The notes under the pieces: generated by a model
Seen by the model: the letters and a program-made list of their open reading frames with translations, nothing else
Told to the model about the DNA's origin: nothing
Databases searched by the model: none
Part shown: positions 28,628 through 40,150 of the stretch, piece by piece
Position numbering within the stretch: the stretch's first letter is position 1
How the letters are laid out: every line of letters begins with the position of its first letter
NCBI RefSeq assembly: GCF_000746095.1
Contig: NZ_JQKP01000002.1
Span: forward strand, 186,001 to 250,000
Direction: 5' to 3'
Source: Ferriphaselus sp. R-1
GTDB taxonomy: Bacteria; Pseudomonadota; Gammaproteobacteria; Burkholderiales; Gallionellaceae
DNA: 64,000 bases
Made by a program: the position numbers and the translations under genes

Positions 28628-29394
28628 TGCAGCTACGCGTCATCGTTAGCGGTGCCTCCAGCGGCCTGGGTCTGGCGCTGGCGCGCCATTATCTGGAGCA
28701 GGGTGCGGTCGTCGGCGTTTACGCCCGCCGCGCCGAATTGCTGCAAACCCTCGCCCAGGCCTTTCCCGGACAGGTACACATCTACCCGCTGGACGTGCGT
28801 GATGCTGAAGCCCAGCAAGCCGCCGCCCGGGATTTCCTCACCCGCGTCGGCACGCCCGACATCGTCATCGCCAACGCCGGGGTCAGCACCGGCACACTGA
28901 CTCGCTACGCCGAAGACAACGATGTATTCCAGCATGTGCTGGACATCAACGTGATGGGCGCGGTGAAGACCTTCCAACCTTTCGTGGCGGCCATGCGCGA
29001 GGCTGGGCGCGGGCGGCTGGTCGGCATCGCCAGCGTGGCGGGCTTCCGTGGGCTGCCCGGCTCCGGTGCGTATTCGGCCTCCAAGGCAGCGTTCATCTCG
29101 TATCTGGAATCGCTGCGGCTGGAGATGCACGGCAGCGGGGTAAAGGTCGTCACCGTCTGCCCCGGTTACATCCGCACGCCGATGACCGACATCAACCCCT
29201 ATCCCATGCCCTTCATGCTGGAGCCGGACGAGGCGGCACGACGCATCGCCCGCGTCATCTCGCGCGGCAGCTCGTTCAAGGTGGTGCCTTGGCAGATGGC
29301 GCTGGTCGGACGCTTGCTGAGGCTACTGCCAGACTGGCTCTACGACCGGCTGTTCGCCAAGGCCAAACACAAGCCGCGCGCCTTCAAGGATTGA
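28627..29394 (+). CDS. SDR-family oxidoreductase
   Basis: This is a 255-residue classical short-chain dehydrogenase. The cofactor motif SGASSGLG (8-15), NAG at 83-85, and the catalytic Ser136 and Tyr149-x3-Lys153 (YSASK) are all present. The C-terminus is basic (KAKHKPRAFKD), as in the YbbO/DhrS group. The substrate is unknown. It starts within the dsbA stop (TGATG), so it is cotranscribed. Its 3' end overlaps the convergent DNA ligase gene by 11 bp. Confidence 0.88.
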   Translation: MQLRVIVSGASSGLGLALARHYLEQGAVVGVYARRAELLQTLAQAFPGQVHIYPLDVRDAEAQQAAARDFLTRVGTPDIVIANAGVSTGTLTRYAEDNDVFQHVLDINVMGAVKTFQPFVAAMREAGRGRLVGIASVAGFRGLPGSGAYSASKAAFISYLESLRLEMHGSGVKVVTVCPGYIRTPMTDINPYPMPFMLEPDEAARRIARVISRGSSFKVVPWQMALVGRLLRLLPDWLYDRLFAKAKHKPRAFKD

Positions 29395-30232
29395 AGTCCG
29401 GACGCACGCGCAGGAAGCGGGCGAAACGCGGAATGCCGGTCTTTTCGTTAACCCCGTTGTAGCGATAGGTGACCCAACTGCCCAGCGCGGGTGGATCGCG
29501 GCGTTCCGTGTCGCTCAGACCGGCACCCAGCCTGAAACGCAGTCCCTGCGGTGTTTCGACCTCCAGCGCGCCGGTCATCCCGGCATATTTCCCCTTGCCC
29601 GGCAGGTATCCAATCACACGCGCCTCGGCATCCTCGTACAGCTTGAGTTTGAGCAGGTCGTCGTTGCGCTCGGCGCGATAGCGCGAGCCGCTGCGATGCA
29701 ACACCAGCCCTTCGCCACCCTGCTGGACGACGCGTTGCAACCGGGCGCGCAGCGCGACGGGGTCGGCCACGCGGGATTGCTCGACATGCACGACCCAGGG
29801 CTGATGGAGGTCGTTGACGATCTGGGCAAGGGCGCGGTCGCGCTCGGCAAAGGTGCCGGGATGGGTAGGCAAGTCGAACACCATGAAACGCATGCGTCGC
29901 CAGCCCGTCTCGTCGGGTTGTTGCTGGCGCACGGTGGAAACGGCGGCGGCGAAGCGGCCACGACCGACCCACAGTTCGCCGTCCAGCGGCACCTTCGGCC
30001 AGCCCGCCGTGAACCAATCGGGTGCATGGACGGCCTCGCCGCCCCGAGTAAGCAGGCGCTCACCGTCCCAATAGCCCCGCACGCCGTCGTATTTCTCGCT
30101 GACCAGATACTCGGCAAGGTCGATGTCGGCGTGGTACACATTGGCCAGCATCAGCGGCGGCGGTTCGGCGGCGCACAGGAAGGGGGCCAGCAGGGCGAGC
30201 GCGAACAGAACAGGAGCAAGAAAACGGTTCAT
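29384..30232 (-). CDS. secreted ATP-dependent DNA ligase (LigE type)
   Basis: This is a 282-residue minimal ATP-dependent DNA ligase. Motif I is SEKYDGVRG with the adenylated Lys47. Other nucleotidyltransferase motifs are DGELW (84-88), RFMVFDLP (115-122), EGLVLH (174-179) and LKLKLYE (194-200), followed by a short OB-fold. A signal peptide (FLAPVLFALALLAPFLCAAE) directs it to the periplasm, as in the LigE ligases of Haemophilus and Neisseria, which have been linked to DNA uptake. It adds to, rather than replaces, the cytoplasmic NAD-dependent LigA. It lies downstream of gatB but beyond that operon's terminator. Confidence 0.9.
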   Translation of the reverse strand: MNRFLAPVLFALALLAPFLCAAEPPPLMLANVYHADIDLAEYLVSEKYDGVRGYWDGERLLTRGGEAVHAPDWFTAGWPKVPLDGELWVGRGRFAAAVSTVRQQQPDETGWRRMRFMVFDLPTHPGTFAERDRALAQIVNDLHQPWVVHVEQSRVADPVALRARLQRVVQQGGEGLVLHRSGSRYRAERNDDLLKLKLYEDAEARVIGYLPGKGKYAGMTGALEVETPQGLRFRLGAGLSDTERRDPPALGSWVTYRYNGVNEKTGIPRFARFLRVRPDFNP

Positions 30233-30250
30233 GCACCTCCCTGTGGTCGG

Positions 30251-30289
30251 AAAATCCGTTCGCCCCTCGACTGACTCAGGGCGAACGGA
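30251..30289 (-). terminator. gatCAB terminator formed by a REP-like palindrome
   Basis: A perfect 11-bp inverted repeat TCCGTTCGCCC / GGGCGAACGGA (30255-30265 and 30279-30289) with a 13-base loop is followed on the minus strand by TTTT. It lies directly after gatB and should act as a rho-independent terminator. The repeat resembles the short dispersed CCGTTCGCCCTGAG...GGGCGAACGG palindromes common in proteobacterial genomes. No second copy is seen here. Confidence 0.7.
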
Positions 30290-30300
30290 GGGGTGTCGAA

Positions 30301-31752
30301 TTAGCCCGCCAGCTTTTGCTTCAGTATCTCGTTCAACTGCGCGGGATTGGCCTTGCCCTTGCTGGCCTTCATGGCCAGCCCGACGAAGAAGCCGAACAGC
30401 TTGTCCTTGCCGGAACGGTATTCCGCCACCTTGTCGGCGTTGGCGGCGATGATCTCGTCCACCAGCGCCTCGATCGCGCCGGAATCCGAGACCTGCTTCA
30501 ACCCCTTAGCCTCGATGATGGCATCCGCCTCGCCGCCCTCCGCCCACAGCGTGCGGAACACTTCCTTCGCGCCGGAGTTGGAGATGGTACCGTCGGCGAT
30601 GCGCAGCAACATGCCGCCCAGTTGTTGCGCGGTGATCGGGCACTGCGCCATGTCCAGCCCGTCGCGGTTGAGCTGGGCACTGACCTCGCCGATGAGCCAG
30701 TTGGCGCATATCTTGGCTTGGGACGGCACGGCACTCAGCGCGGCCTCGAAGAAGTCGGCCATCTCGCGTGAGGAGGTGAGCAGGCTGGCATCGTAAGCCG
30801 ACAGCCCGAGTTCGTTGACGTAGCGGTGCTGCTTGGCTTGCGGCAGCTCGGGCATGGTGGCACGCACTTCTGCCTTCCACGCCTCGCTGATCTCCAGCGG
30901 CAACAGATCGGGATCAGGGAAGTAGCGGTAGTCGTGCGCATCTTCCTTGCTGCGCATGGAGCGCGTCTCGCCGGTGTCCGGGTTGAACAACACGGTGGCC
31001 TGCTGCACCTTGCCGCCATTCTCTATCGTGTCGATCTGCCACTGCACCTCGTAGTCGATGGCCTGCTGCATGAACTTGAACGAGTTCAGGTTCTTGATCT
31101 CGCGGCGGGTGCCGAACGGTTGCCCCGGCTTGCGCACCGATACGTTCACATCGCAACGGAACGAGCCTTCCTGCATGTTGCCATCACAGATGCCGATCCA
31201 CTTCACCAGCGTGTGCAGCGCCTTGGCATAAGCGATCGCTTCGGCGGCAGAGCGCATGTCCGGCTCGGACACGATCTCCAGCAGCGGCGTGCCCGCGCGG
31301 TTGAGGTCGATGCCGGTCACGCCCTGCGAGCTGCCGTGCACCGATTTTCCCGCATCCTCTTCGAGGTGGGCGCGGGTGATGCGCACCACTTTCTCATACG
31401 GCTTTGCGTTCCCCGACAGCGGCTCGACCTGAATGGTCAGCGCACCCTGTCCCACCACCGGCAAGTCCATCTGACTGATCTGGTAGCCCTTGGGCAGGTC
31501 GGGGTAAAAGTAATTCTTGCGCGCGAACACCGAACGCGGCGCGATGTGCGCGCCAGTGGCCAAGCCGAACTTGATCGCACGCTCGACCGCGCCACAGTTC
31601 AGCACTGGCAACACGCCCGGCAGCGCCAGACTCACTGCATCCGCCTGCGTGTTTGGCTCCGCGCCGAAGGCGGTGGACGCGCCGGAAAATATCTTTGTAT
31701 TGGTCGAGAGCTGGGTGTGTACTTCCAGCCCGATGACGATTTCCCAAGTCAT
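30301..31752 (-). CDS. gatB: Asp-tRNA(Asn)/Glu-tRNA(Gln) amidotransferase subunit B
   Basis: This is a 483-residue subunit. The N-terminal [15 protein letters not shown], the central SNETSH-independent kinase core ([14 protein letters not shown]-type segment, here [15 protein letters not shown]) and the C-terminal tRNA-binding YqeY-like tail are all present. With GatA and GatC it phosphorylates and amidates Glu-tRNA(Gln) or Asp-tRNA(Asn). It is the last gene of gatC-gatA-gatB, with 2 bp between gatA and gatB, and is followed by a strong hairpin terminator. Confidence 0.97.
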   Translation of the reverse strand: MTWEIVIGLEVHTQLSTNTKIFSGASTAFGAEPNTQADAVSLALPGVLPVLNCGAVERAIKFGLATGAHIAPRSVFARKNYFYPDLPKGYQISQMDLPVVGQGALTIQVEPLSGNAKPYEKVVRITRAHLEEDAGKSVHGSSQGVTGIDLNRAGTPLLEIVSEPDMRSAAEAIAYAKALHTLVKWIGICDGNMQEGSFRCDVNVSVRKPGQPFGTRREIKNLNSFKFMQQAIDYEVQWQIDTIENGGKVQQATVLFNPDTGETRSMRSKEDAHDYRYFPDPDLLPLEISEAWKAEVRATMPELPQAKQHRYVNELGLSAYDASLLTSSREMADFFEAALSAVPSQAKICANWLIGEVSAQLNRDGLDMAQCPITAQQLGGMLLRIADGTISNSGAKEVFRTLWAEGGEADAIIEAKGLKQVSDSGAIEALVDEIIAANADKVAEYRSGKDKLFGFFVGLAMKASKGKANPAQLNEILKQKLAG

Positions 31753-31754
31753 GT

Positions 31755-33209
<1,455 letters not shown>

Positions 33210-33215
33210 AACGGC

Positions 33216-33503
33216 TTACTCGATGACCTGTGGGACAAGGTACAGCCCCGCTTCGACTTGCGGCGCGATGGATTGGAATAACTCCCGCTGATCGGATTCG
33301 GTCACAACATCGGCACGCAGGCGCTGCACCACATCCTGCGCATGGGACATCGGGGTGATGCCGGTGGTGTCCACCGCCTGCATCTCGGCGATCAGGTCGA
33401 AAATGTTGTTGAGCTGGGCCTGGGCAGAGAGTATCTCCTGCTCGCTCATGGCCAGACGCGCCAGGCGCGCCACTTTTTTTACGTCATCCGTAGTCAGGGA
33501 CAT
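33216..33503 (-). CDS. gatC: Asp-tRNA(Asn)/Glu-tRNA(Gln) amidotransferase subunit C
   Basis: This is a 95-residue protein of normal GatC length. The conserved KKVARLARLAMSEQEI and the Pro-rich C-terminal half (DTTGITPMSHAQDV) match the family. It stabilises the GatA-GatB complex. It is the first gene of the operon and is divergent from mreB. The 99-bp gap holds AT-rich -10-like hexamers in both directions but no convincing complete promoter. Confidence 0.95.
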   Translation of the reverse strand: MSLTTDDVKKVARLARLAMSEQEILSAQAQLNNIFDLIAEMQAVDTTGITPMSHAQDVVQRLRADVVTESDQRELFQSIAPQVEAGLYLVPQVIE

Positions 33504-33548
33504 GATGGGGTAAGGCTTTATAGAAACGAGCGTAATAGGGTATCATAA

Positions 33549-34646
<1,098 letters not shown>

Positions 34647-34676
34647 TCGCGCTACACGCCGGGGCTGCCCAAGGTA

Positions 34677-34697
34677 AGTCCCGGCCACTCCGGGACT
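34677..34697 (+). other. hairpin in the mreB-mreC spacer
   Basis: AGTCCCGG-ccact-CCGGGACT is a perfect 8-bp inverted repeat that ends five bases before the mreC ATG. There is no T-run. It may be an mRNA stabiliser or processing point that lets mreB be expressed above mreC, or it may limit ribosome access to mreC, which has no visible Shine-Dalgarno. Confidence 0.5.
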
Positions 34698-34701
34698 CCG
34701 T

Positions 34702-35607
34702 ATGGACAATGCGCAACCAGTCAGATTCTTCAAGCGCGGCTACCCTCCTCCTGTCCGTTTCGCCTTCTTCGCCCTGCTCTCAATGTTCTTGCTGGTGGTC
34801 GATGTGCGTTTCCGCACTCTGGACACCATACGCTATGGCCTGTCGGTGCTGGTACAGCCGGTGCAGCGGGCGCTCTCGCTACCGTTCTCCAGCCTGCACG
34901 ATGCACGCGAGTACCTCTATACCCAATCCAGCTTGATCCGCCATAGCGAGGAATTGCAACGGCAACTGGACAGTGACAGCGCCCGATTATCGCAACTGCA
35001 GGCACTCACCGCCGAGAACCTGCAATTGCGCAAACTGCTGGAGCTGCGCGACCGAGCCGAGTTCCGCTCGCAACTGGCCGAGATCATCTACGCCGAGAAA
35101 GACGTGTTCCGTCGCCGGATCTTTCTCGACAAGGGCACTCAGGCAGACATCCGGGCAGGCCAGGTCGTCATGGACACCAACGGCATCGTTGGCCAGATAA
35201 CCCGCGTCTATCCGCTGATGAGCGAGGTGACGCTGGTGACCGACAAGGATCAGGCCGTACCGGTGGAGGTGCTGCGCAACGGCTTGCGCACCGTGGTGTT
35301 CGGCTCCGGTGACATCGATCATTTGACCATACGCTACACCCCGGTCAGCTCGGACATTCAGCAGGGTGACCTGCTGATGACCTCCGGCATCGACGGCATC
35401 TACCCACCCGGCTTGCCGGTGGCGCGGGTCATCCGGATCGAACGTGATGCGAGTTACCCCTTTGCCCGCATCCTCTGCGCGCCCATCGCTGAGGTCGACC
35501 AGTACCGGCACTTGCTGATACTGACCGGGCAAACCCCGCTACCTGCCGCCCCCGAACCGCTGCCGGATGAACCCGCCCTCGGCAAACGCAAGGTGAAGAA
35601 GCCATGA
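34702..35607 (+). CDS. mreC: rod shape-determining protein MreC
   Basis: This is a 301-residue protein with a short cytoplasmic N-terminus, one transmembrane helix (FAFFALLSMFLLVVDVRF), a coiled-coil (ARLSQLQALTAENLQLRKLLEL) and the paired beta-barrel periplasmic domain (GTQADIRAGQVVMDTNGIVGQI, DLLMTSGIDGIYPPGLPV). It links MreB filaments to PBP2. Its stop overlaps the mreD start (ATGA). Confidence 0.95.
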   Translation: MDNAQPVRFFKRGYPPPVRFAFFALLSMFLLVVDVRFRTLDTIRYGLSVLVQPVQRALSLPFSSLHDAREYLYTQSSLIRHSEELQRQLDSDSARLSQLQALTAENLQLRKLLELRDRAEFRSQLAEIIYAEKDVFRRRIFLDKGTQADIRAGQVVMDTNGIVGQITRVYPLMSEVTLVTDKDQAVPVEVLRNGLRTVVFGSGDIDHLTIRYTPVSSDIQQGDLLMTSGIDGIYPPGLPVARVIRIERDASYPFARILCAPIAEVDQYRHLLILTGQTPLPAAPEPLPDEPALGKRKVKKP

Positions 35608-36110
35608 GCGCCGTCCTCCCGCATTACCGTAACCCCGTCCCGCCCATCCTGTTCAGCATGGCTCTGGCCATGTTGCTGACCTGGCTACCCTGGCACGGTT
35701 GGGCGCTGGCACTACGCCCGGATTTCATTGCAGTGGTCTTGTTGTATTGGACCACCCATACGCCACACAAGGTCGGCATCAGCACCGCATGGTTCGTGGG
35801 TTTGCTCGCCGACGTGGCGGATGCCAGTCTGTTCGGCCAGCACGCACTGGCTTACAGCGCTCTGGCGCTGGGCAGCAGCATCTTCAAGCGTCGCATCCTG
35901 ATGCTGGATCTGTCGCAGCAGACGATGCAGGTATTTCCCTTGCTGCTGGTCAATTACCTCGTGTTCGCCGCCATCGACTGGGTGGCGCAGGGCCATTTCG
36001 CCTGGAGCTATCTGCCGGGATGTGTCACCTCGGCCTTGCTGTGGTTGCCGCTGACCCTGCTGCTGCAAGCGCTCAGCCGTCCGCGCGCGCCCAAGGCGGA
36101 TTCCCTGTAA
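35604..36110 (+). CDS. mreD: rod shape-determining protein MreD
   Basis: This is a 168-residue integral membrane protein with five to six hydrophobic segments and the conserved RPDFIAVVLLYW and GLLADVADASLFGQHAL pattern. It is part of the elongasome with MreC. It overlaps mreC by 4 bp and precedes mrdA by 6 bp. Confidence 0.93.
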   Translation: MSAVLPHYRNPVPPILFSMALAMLLTWLPWHGWALALRPDFIAVVLLYWTTHTPHKVGISTAWFVGLLADVADASLFGQHALAYSALALGSSIFKRRILMLDLSQQTMQVFPLLLVNYLVFAAIDWVAQGHFAWSYLPGCVTSALLWLPLTLLLQALSRPRAPKADSL

Positions 36111-36116
36111 GCACCC

Positions 36117-38063
36117 ATGCCGCACCGCATCGAACTCAAGAACCATCAGCAGGAGATCTTCAATTTCCGCCTGCGACTGGCGCTTAGCCTGGGCTTCGTG
36201 CTGCTGCTGATGTTCCTGTTGCTCGCGCGCTTCGTCTACCTGCAACTGGTGCGCTACGACTATTTCCACACCATGGCAGAGAAAAACCGTATCTCCATCG
36301 TGCCGACCGTGCCGAATCGCGGCCTGATCCTGGATCGCAATGGCGTGGTGCTGGCACATAACTACTCCGCCTACACGTTGGAGATCACGCCCAGCAAGGC
36401 AGGCGATCTGGAGACGACCATTAACGGACTGGCCCAGTTCATCGACATCCAGCCCAAGGACCGCAAACGCTTCAAAAAGCTGCTGGCGGAGAGCCGCGAT
36501 TTCGAGAGTCTGTCCATCCGTAATCGACTCACGGATGAGGAGATCGCCAAGTTCGCCGCCCAGCGCTACCGCTTCCCCGGCGTCGAGATCAAGGCGCGGC
36601 TGTTCCGCGAGTATCCCCTGCACGAAGGCACCTCGCACCTGATCGGCTACATTGGACGCATCAACCAGAAGGACAGTGAGCGGCTGGAAGAAGAAGACCT
36701 GCTGGCCAATTATCGCGGCTCGGATTACATCGGCAAGGCCGGTCTGGAGGAGAGCTACGAGCACGAATTGCACGGCCAGACCGGCATGGAGCAGGTCGAA
36801 GTCGATGCCGGAGGTCGCGGGGTGCGCGTGCTGTCGCATACGCCGCCGCGCTCCGGCAACAATCTGATGCTGAGTCTGGACGCCAAATTGCAGGAAATCG
36901 CCGAACAGTCATTTGGCGACTATCGCGGTGCCCTAGTCGCCATCGACCCCCGCAACGGCGAGGTACTCGCCTTCGTCAGCAAGCCGGGCTACGACCCCAA
37001 CCTGTTCATCGACGGCATCGACCAGCAGAGCTGGGACGAGCTCAACAACTCACCGGATACGCCGCTGAACAACCGCGTGCTGCGCGGGCAATACCCACCG
37101 GGCTCCACGCTCAAGCCCTTCATGGCGCTGGCCGGACTGCATTACAACAAACGCTCGCCCAGCTACACCATCAGCGATCCCGGCTACTTCACACTGCCGG
37201 GCAGCGGTCACCAGTACCGCGACTGGAAGAAAGACGGGCATGGCAGCGTCGATCTGTTCCGCTCCATCGTCATCTCCTGCGACACGTACTACTACGGTCT
37301 GGCCGTCGAGCTGGGCATAGACAACATCCACGACTTCCTGTCGCGCTTCGGCTTCGGCCAGAAGACCGGTGTCGATCTGGATGGCGAGCAGCCGGGGCTG
37401 CTGCCCTCGCAGGAGTGGAAGCTGAAGCGCTTCAAGCAAAAGTGGTACGCCGGCGACTCGGTTTCGGCGGGTATCGGCCAGGGTTACGATCTGGTCACGC
37501 CGATGCAACTGGCCGCCGCTACCGCCACGCTCGCCAATGGCGGTGTCGGCTATCGTCCGCACCTGGTCCGGGCGATCCAGAGTTCGGAGACCGGCGAGAA
37601 GCGCACCATCGCCCCCATCGTGGATGCCAACTTCCCGATCAACCCGGAGCACTTCGAGCTGGTACGACGCGCCATGATAGGCGTCACTCAACCCGGCGGT
37701 ACCGCCTTCCAGGCGGCGGCGGGTGCTCCATATGCCATCGCGGGCAAGACCGGGACCGCGCAGGTGGTCGGCATCAAGCAAGGGGCGAAATACGATGCCA
37801 GCAAGTTGGCTGAGCGGCATCGCGACCACGCCTGGTTCATCGCCTTCGCCCCGGCTGAGGCGCCGACCATCGCTCTGGCCGTGCTGGCCGAGAACGGCGG
37901 CCATGGCGGTTCCGCAGCAGCTCCAATCGCCCGCAAAGTGATGGATTACTATCTGTTGGGCAAGGTGCCGCCCCCGCCCGCGCCGAAACAGCCGTTGGGC
38001 AACGCAGCCTCCGGCGTACCGGAAGCCGCGCCTGCCACCGAGGAGGTAGAGGAGCATGACTAA
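36117..38063 (+). CDS. mrdA: penicillin-binding protein 2 (elongasome transpeptidase)
   Basis: This is a 648-residue class B PBP with one N-terminal transmembrane helix (LALSLGFVLLLMFLLLARFVYL), the dimerisation/pedestal domain, and a transpeptidase domain with the active-site serine in GSTLKPFMAL (about residue 330) and KTGT near 543 (AGKTGTAQV). It cross-links side-wall peptidoglycan together with RodA. A C-terminal Pro/Ala/Glu-rich tail follows the catalytic domain. It overlaps rodA by 8 bp. Confidence 0.96.
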   Translation: MPHRIELKNHQQEIFNFRLRLALSLGFVLLLMFLLLARFVYLQLVRYDYFHTMAEKNRISIVPTVPNRGLILDRNGVVLAHNYSAYTLEITPSKAGDLETTINGLAQFIDIQPKDRKRFKKLLAESRDFESLSIRNRLTDEEIAKFAAQRYRFPGVEIKARLFREYPLHEGTSHLIGYIGRINQKDSERLEEEDLLANYRGSDYIGKAGLEESYEHELHGQTGMEQVEVDAGGRGVRVLSHTPPRSGNNLMLSLDAKLQEIAEQSFGDYRGALVAIDPRNGEVLAFVSKPGYDPNLFIDGIDQQSWDELNNSPDTPLNNRVLRGQYPPGSTLKPFMALAGLHYNKRSPSYTISDPGYFTLPGSGHQYRDWKKDGHGSVDLFRSIVISCDTYYYGLAVELGIDNIHDFLSRFGFGQKTGVDLDGEQPGLLPSQEWKLKRFKQKWYAGDSVSAGIGQGYDLVTPMQLAAATATLANGGVGYRPHLVRAIQSSETGEKRTIAPIVDANFPINPEHFELVRRAMIGVTQPGGTAFQAAAGAPYAIAGKTGTAQVVGIKQGAKYDASKLAERHRDHAWFIAFAPAEAPTIALAVLAENGGHGGSAAAPIARKVMDYYLLGKVPPPPAPKQPLGNAASGVPEAAPATEEVEEHD

Positions 38064-39153
38064 GCGCGAATTCTGGCATCGCTTCACCGCCCACCTGGAC
38101 CCCGTGCTGCTGCTCGCCATCAGCCTGCTGATGCTGACCAGCCTGGTGGTGCTGTACAGCGCGGGCGATGCCAGCTGGCATCGCGTGTTCGCCCAACTGG
38201 GTAACATCGTGGTGGCGTTCGCGCTGATGTGGGCGGTCGCCAACATGCCGCTGCATTACCTGATGCGCTCCGCCGTTCCCCTGTATCTGGTGGGCATACT
38301 GCTGTTGCTGGGCGTGGCCCTGTTCGGCGAGATCAGTCACGGTGCCCGCCGCTGGCTGAATCTGGGGGTGGCGACCATCCAGCCGTCGGAGCTGATGAAG
38401 ATCGGCGTGCCGCTGATGATGGCGTGGTACTTCGACAAATACGAAGCCACGCTGACCATGAAGACCTACGCCATCGCCGCCCTGCTGCTGCTGCTGCCGG
38501 TCGGCCTGATCGCCAAACAGCCAGACCTCGGCACCGCCATCCTGATTGGTGCCAGCGGCTTCTACGTACTGTTTCTGGCCGGACTTTCCTGGCGCGTCAT
38601 GGCCGGCATGGTCATCGCCGCCGCCGCCAGCGCACCCTTCCTGTGGGGCATGCTGCACGACTACCAGAAGCACCGCATCATGATGCTGCTCGATCCGACC
38701 AAGGATGCGCTGGGCAAGGGCTATCACACCATCCAGGGCATGATCGCGGTAGGCTCCGGCGGGGTGTTCGGCAAGGGCTATCTGAACGGCACTCAGACTC
38801 ACCTCAACTTCCTGCCGGAGAGCCACACCGACTTCATCTTCGCCGTCTATTCGGAAGAGTTCGGCCTGTTCGGCAACCTGCTGCTGCTCGCCATGTACCT
38901 GTTCGTCATCCTGCGCGGCTTCGTCATCACCGCCAATGCCTCGACCTACTTCACCCGCTTGATGGCGGGCAGCGTCACACTGACGTTCTTCACCTATGCC
39001 TTCGTCAATATGGGCATGGTCAGCGGCATCCTGCCGGTGGTAGGCGTGCCGCTGCCGCTGGTCAGCTATGGCGGGACCTCCATGCTTACATTGCTATTGG
39101 GTTTTGGTATCCTGATGAGCGTGCATACCCATCAAAAACTGGTAAAAACTTGA
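38056..39153 (+). CDS. rodA: SEDS-family peptidoglycan polymerase RodA
   Basis: This is a 365-residue, ten-TM SEDS glycosyltransferase. GARRWLNLGVATIQPSELMKI, QPDLGTAILI and the C-terminal LPLVSYGGTSML are the family hallmarks, and the periplasmic loop after IAVGSGGVFGKGYLNGTQT carries conserved residues for lipid II polymerisation. It works with the PBP2 encoded just upstream. Confidence 0.96.
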   Translation: MTKREFWHRFTAHLDPVLLLAISLLMLTSLVVLYSAGDASWHRVFAQLGNIVVAFALMWAVANMPLHYLMRSAVPLYLVGILLLLGVALFGEISHGARRWLNLGVATIQPSELMKIGVPLMMAWYFDKYEATLTMKTYAIAALLLLLPVGLIAKQPDLGTAILIGASGFYVLFLAGLSWRVMAGMVIAAAASAPFLWGMLHDYQKHRIMMLLDPTKDALGKGYHTIQGMIAVGSGGVFGKGYLNGTQTHLNFLPESHTDFIFAVYSEEFGLFGNLLLLAMYLFVILRGFVITANASTYFTRLMAGSVTLTFFTYAFVNMGMVSGILPVVGVPLPLVSYGGTSMLTLLLGFGILMSVHTHQKLVKT

Positions 39154-39163
39154 GGTGAACCCC

Positions 39164-40150
39164 ATGAAGCAATACGGATCGTTGCTCTGCGCGATGCTAC
39201 TACTCAGCGCCTGTGGCACCACGCCCACGCAACCGGCAGGCGTACGCGATGCGACTGTACCTGTCGTCCCGACACACGCTCCCATCACGGAGCCATCGTC
39301 GCCAACCAGCCTTCCCGGTCGTGGCGGTTACTTGGCGGGGGACGGCCCAGGCAACGATATTCCACCCAACCTGGAAAACACTCCGGATGCCGTACCCGTC
39401 AACGAGCCGCTGCACCGTTATGCCAACCGCCCTTACGTCGCTCTGGGCAACAACTACACGCCGCTGACTGAGGCCGGGAAGTACAAGACACGCGGCATCG
39501 CCTCCTGGTACGGCAAGAAGTTCCACGGCCAGAACACCTCCAGCGGCGAGCCATACGACATGTACAAGATGACTGCGGCCCATCCCACCCTGCCGGTGCC
39601 GAGCTATGCGCGCGTCACCAATGTCGGCAATGGTCGCTCGGTAGTGGTGCGCATCAACGATCGCGGCCCGTTCCTGCATGATCGCCTCATCGACCTTTCC
39701 TATGCGGCAGCGACCAAGCTGGCCATCATCGGCAACGGTAGCGCGCAGGTGGAGGTGGAGAGTCTGACTGCCGACAGTGATCCCACGCCTGCAGTTCATG
39801 CCAGCGGACGTACCTATGCCCTGCAAAACGAAGGGGTGCTCAGTAGCACCCCTCTCCCCGCCCCAGAACCAAGTGCAGCGATCGCCGAAACCTTGCCTGT
39901 CGTTTCTGGGGAGGGCGGCGATCATTTTTTGCAACTGGGCGCTTTCCGCAGTCAGGAGAGCGCCGAGAGCTTCCGCGCAAAGATGCAGTCCGAGTTAAGC
40001 GCGGGCACCAAAAAGCTGATGCTGTACCCAAAAAACGACGGGCTGGTAAGAGTGCACCTCGGCCCGTATCCAAACGACGCTGCCGCACGTGCCGCCGCTG
40101 AAAAGCTGGCGGCTCAGTTAGGCTTCAAGCCCCTGGTGAGCAAGCACTGA
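39164..40150 (+). CDS. rlpA: septal ring lytic transglycosylase RlpA (lipoprotein)
   Basis: This is a 328-residue lipoprotein. The lipobox LLSAC places the modified Cys at 17. The DPBB domain (GIASWYGKKFHGQNTSSGEPYDMYKMTAAHPTLP to VRINDRGPF with the catalytic-type Asp) is followed by a C-terminal SPOR domain (HFLQLGAFRSQESAESF). RlpA cleaves denuded glycan strands at the septum. The start at 39164 has GAGGTG upstream; a GTG at 39155 is also in frame. The last 33 bp overlap the convergent xth gene. Confidence 0.93.
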   Translation: MKQYGSLLCAMLLLSACGTTPTQPAGVRDATVPVVPTHAPITEPSSPTSLPGRGGYLAGDGPGNDIPPNLENTPDAVPVNEPLHRYANRPYVALGNNYTPLTEAGKYKTRGIASWYGKKFHGQNTSSGEPYDMYKMTAAHPTLPVPSYARVTNVGNGRSVVVRINDRGPFLHDRLIDLSYAAATKLAIIGNGSAQVEVESLTADSDPTPAVHASGRTYALQNEGVLSSTPLPAPEPSAAIAETLPVVSGEGGDHFLQLGAFRSQESAESFRAKMQSELSAGTKKLMLYPKNDGLVRVHLGPYPNDAAARAAAEKLAAQLGFKPLVSKH

